Shown: in pieces, positions 62,182-64,000 of the stretch | Layout of the letters: every line of letters begins with the position of its first letter | Numbering within the stretch: position 1 is the stretch's first letter | Assembly (NCBI GenBank): GCA_018372435.1 | Contig: JAHAJA010000001.1 | Span: forward strand, 62,001 to 126,000 | Source of the DNA: Clostridiales bacterium | Lineage (GTDB): Bacteria; Bacillota; Clostridia; Lachnospirales; Lachnospiraceae | DNA: 64,000 bases | Direction: 5' to 3' | Made by a program: the position numbers and the translations under genes | The notes under the pieces: generated by a model | The model's input: the letters and a program-made list of their open reading frames with translations, nothing else | What the model was told of the DNA's origin: nothing | Database searches by the model: none

Positions 62182-63336
62182 ATGAGAAAGATTTATATTG
62201 TATGTTTAGTAATGATGTTGATGATATCAGGATGCTCAAAAAATAGTGAAAAGGGAATTATTAATTCAGATGTTAATGGGGAGGTAATAAAGAATAATGA
62301 AAGTGAAGTGGATAAGCTTATTGAAGATTCCCCTTCAATTGAAAGAAACATAATCTCATTTGATAATGAAAATACTGAAGGAAAACTAGAAGAATATGTA
62401 AAGCCAGAAGCCGTAGAGGATAAAAACATTAATGGTATTATAATAGATGGAGTTACACAGGAATTTAAGGTAATTACCAAAGATGAGGACAGTACATATG
62501 ATTATGCGGATGTAATGGTATACAATAATCAAATTATGGCATGTAATTATACAAATAGTTGCATTGATATCCTTAATGATCAATTAGAGGTTGTAGATAC
62601 TATTGGCAGTTTTGGAAGTGATGCAATGGAATATATTAATCCTGTTTTTATAGATCAAGATGAAAGTGGTAATATATATATAATGGATTATGGTAACGCA
62701 AGAATACAAGTACTTAATAGTAAGTTAGAATATGAAAAAGAAATTGACTTACCTTTATTGAAACATATTTTTTATTCAAAAGGATATCTAGATATGATTG
62801 TTGATAATGAAGGAAATTATGCGTATTTTAGTGGTTATTTACCTACGGCTGTATATATAATTAATTTACATACGGGTGAATACTATGACATTCTTGATTA
62901 TACGACAGGATTCTTTGCTAAGAGTGATAATGGAGAAATCGTTTACATTGAAAGTGGTGAATATTATAAAGAAGGAGCACACGAGGGTTACCGTTCTGGT
63001 ATAAACTATATGTATACCATTAGTAAAGATAAAATCATTGATAAGATTAGACTTGAAGATTCTTTAAATATACAAGCAGCAATGAATTATGGTGATAAGC
63101 TATTGTTTGGGAGTTATCAAGGAATGGGGTTTGAAGGTGGTGTTATACTTGAATATTCAAAGAAAGGTGAATTTATAAAGACACCATTTGGTATAACTGG
63201 ACAAGTAGAGAAACCAGAAGCAGAGAATTATCAATTTTATATTTCTGCTATGGCACAAAAAGATGATGATACTATAGTTGTTGTTTTTTCTAAAAAAGCG
63301 TTCGGACAAGGTGGTTTAGCTATAATCGGAAAATAG
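62182..63336 (+). CDS. Beta-propeller-like lipoprotein
   Basis: A 384-aa exported lipoprotein: ATG 62182 after GGAAGGAG, lipobox LMISGCSKN near residue 17. An acidic, probably disordered spacer follows to about residue 90. The rest resembles a 6-bladed NHL-type propeller (DQDESGNIYIMDYGNARIQVLNS is the clearest blade). Such proteins bind ligands or proteins at the surface. The ABC permease gene 18 bp downstream suggests one operon. I cannot name a specific family. Confidence 0.8.
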   Translation: MRKIYIVCLVMMLMISGCSKNSEKGIINSDVNGEVIKNNESEVDKLIEDSPSIERNIISFDNENTEGKLEEYVKPEAVEDKNINGIIIDGVTQEFKVITKDEDSTYDYADVMVYNNQIMACNYTNSCIDILNDQLEVVDTIGSFGSDAMEYINPVFIDQDESGNIYIMDYGNARIQVLNSKLEYEKEIDLPLLKHIFYSKGYLDMIVDNEGNYAYFSGYLPTAVYIINLHTGEYYDILDYTTGFFAKSDNGEIVYIESGEYYKEGAHEGYRSGINYMYTISKDKIIDKIRLEDSLNIQAAMNYGDKLLFGSYQGMGFEGGVILEYSKKGEFIKTPFGITGQVEKPEAENYQFYISAMAQKDDDTIVVVFSKKAFGQGGLAIIGK

Positions 63337-63354
63337 AGAATAGGAGAAATCTTA

Positions 63355-64000
63355 ATGAGAATAGGCTATTCAATATATCATGCTATTAGACTCTTATGGT
63401 ATAGCAAAAAGATGAATATAATTACAATGATTATCTATGCTATCGCTATTATGTTTCCCATATGCGCCATAATGTTTTCTAGTCAAATAAATGAAAATCT
63501 AGAAAGTAGTAAAGTAATCAAAGAGAATAGTACGATTGTACTATATTCAGAGGATGTTTTTACAAAAGAAGACCAAGATCAGATTATGAATAAGTATAGC
63601 CCCATAATTGAATACATGGTTCCTATTGAGACCACATTAAAAAATATTATTATAAACGATACATTAAGTTCTAAACTAGTATTAACAACAACCCTTGGTT
63701 TTTCTAAGTTGAATCGTTTACAACTCGATCAAAACGTAGACAGTAGTAAGTTGTATCAGGATAAAGAAGTGATAGTAGGAAAAGATCTGGTTCTAAAAGG
63801 AAAAGCTAAAGAATTGCAAATCGGGGATAGTTCTTATGATATAGCTGCAACCACGTATAATTACGAATATTCCAAATATGTATTAAGCTTTCAAGAAAAT
63901 TGTAACGCAAAAAGAATGGATATAGTGATTAAGGAAAACATAAATCTAGAAAAAGCGAGGAATGCAATCGTTAATTACTGCATTAACGAAATGGGGAAAA
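63355..64000 (+). CDS. ABC transporter permease-like protein, 3' truncated by window
   Basis: ATG 63355 follows TAGGAGAAAT and the frame is open to the window end (215 codons seen). It starts IGYSIYHAIRLLWYSKKMN, then a membrane helix (IITMIIYAIAIMFPICAIMF) and an external domain with VIVGKDLVLKGKAKELQIGD. This is the arrangement of the N-terminal part of MacB/FtsX-like permeases, including a VGxxLA-like GxxL-x-IGD motif. An ATPase gene is expected downstream. Function is inferred from this N-terminal part only. Confidence 0.75.
   Translation, partial: MRIGYSIYHAIRLLWYSKKMNIITMIIYAIAIMFPICAIMFSSQINENLESSKVIKENSTIVLYSEDVFTKEDQDQIMNKYSPIIEYMVPIETTLKNIIINDTLSSKLVLTTTLGFSKLNRLQLDQNVDSSKLYQDKEVIVGKDLVLKGKAKELQIGDSSYDIAATTYNYEYSKYVLSFQENCNAKRMDIVIKENINLEKARNAIVNYCINEMGK

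Overview
The window is low-GC DNA with strong AGGAGG-type ribosome-binding sites, intrinsic terminators, a long Gram-positive SRP RNA, a T-box leader, and several lipoproteins. It looks like an anaerobic, plant-polysaccharide-using member of the Lachnospiraceae, similar in content to Lachnoclostridium (Clostridium) phytofermentans. That assignment is inference from gene content; no search was run.

Layout. 1-4322: tetrapyrrole genes (cobA-hemD fusion, cut by the window edge; hemB; hemL) with a frameshifted DinB-like gene between hemB and hemL. 4446-9410: an MFS transporter on the minus strand, then a PadR regulator and a three-gene ABC-2 exporter; a consensus promoter sits inside an 18-bp-arm operator, and a related motif precedes the exporter. 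9854-20510: glyoxalase, MarR and DtxR-type regulators, a secreted transglutaminase-like protein, an AraC regulator divergent from a GH51 arabinofuranosidase, a MATE transporter, an unrecognised glycosidase-like protein and a DUF885 lipoprotein. 20680-27273: two terminal-inverted-repeat elements, a methionine T-box, metG, tatD, rsmA and an acidic hypothetical protein. 27274-29632: GNAT, a radical-SAM activase, tadA and SRP RNA.

29798-39011 holds a 778-aa cyclic-nucleotide-binding-like protein and a tightly overlapping three-gene MukFEB/JetABC-like SMC operon. No JetD nuclease is adjacent, and the SMC Walker B carries Asn where the catalytic Glu normally sits. 39154-46496: an intracellular-type GH5, a repeat-rich AAA ATPase, a family II pyrophosphatase and an M28-like membrane protein lacking several catalytic residues.

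46698-54170 is an apparently complete flavin-based extracellular electron transfer (EET) locus. It has a type-II NADH dehydrogenase with a membrane tail, polyprenyl synthase, UbiA prenyltransferase, a NusG-II protein, a Gx transporter, a duplicated FMN-type lipoprotein and ApbE. NADH electrons would pass to a demethylmenaquinone-like quinone and on to a flavinylated surface lipoprotein. A hairpin between the lipoprotein and apbE could set their ratio.

54236-64000: a MacB-like ABC transporter, an AEC permease, a methyltransferase, a two-component system, a decayed thioredoxin-CcdA pseudogene, a beta-propeller-like lipoprotein and the start of an ABC permease cut by the window end. The strongest candidates for something new are the JetD-less SMC operon with its Asn Walker B, the EET locus in this lineage, and the palindromic element between the T-box and metG.
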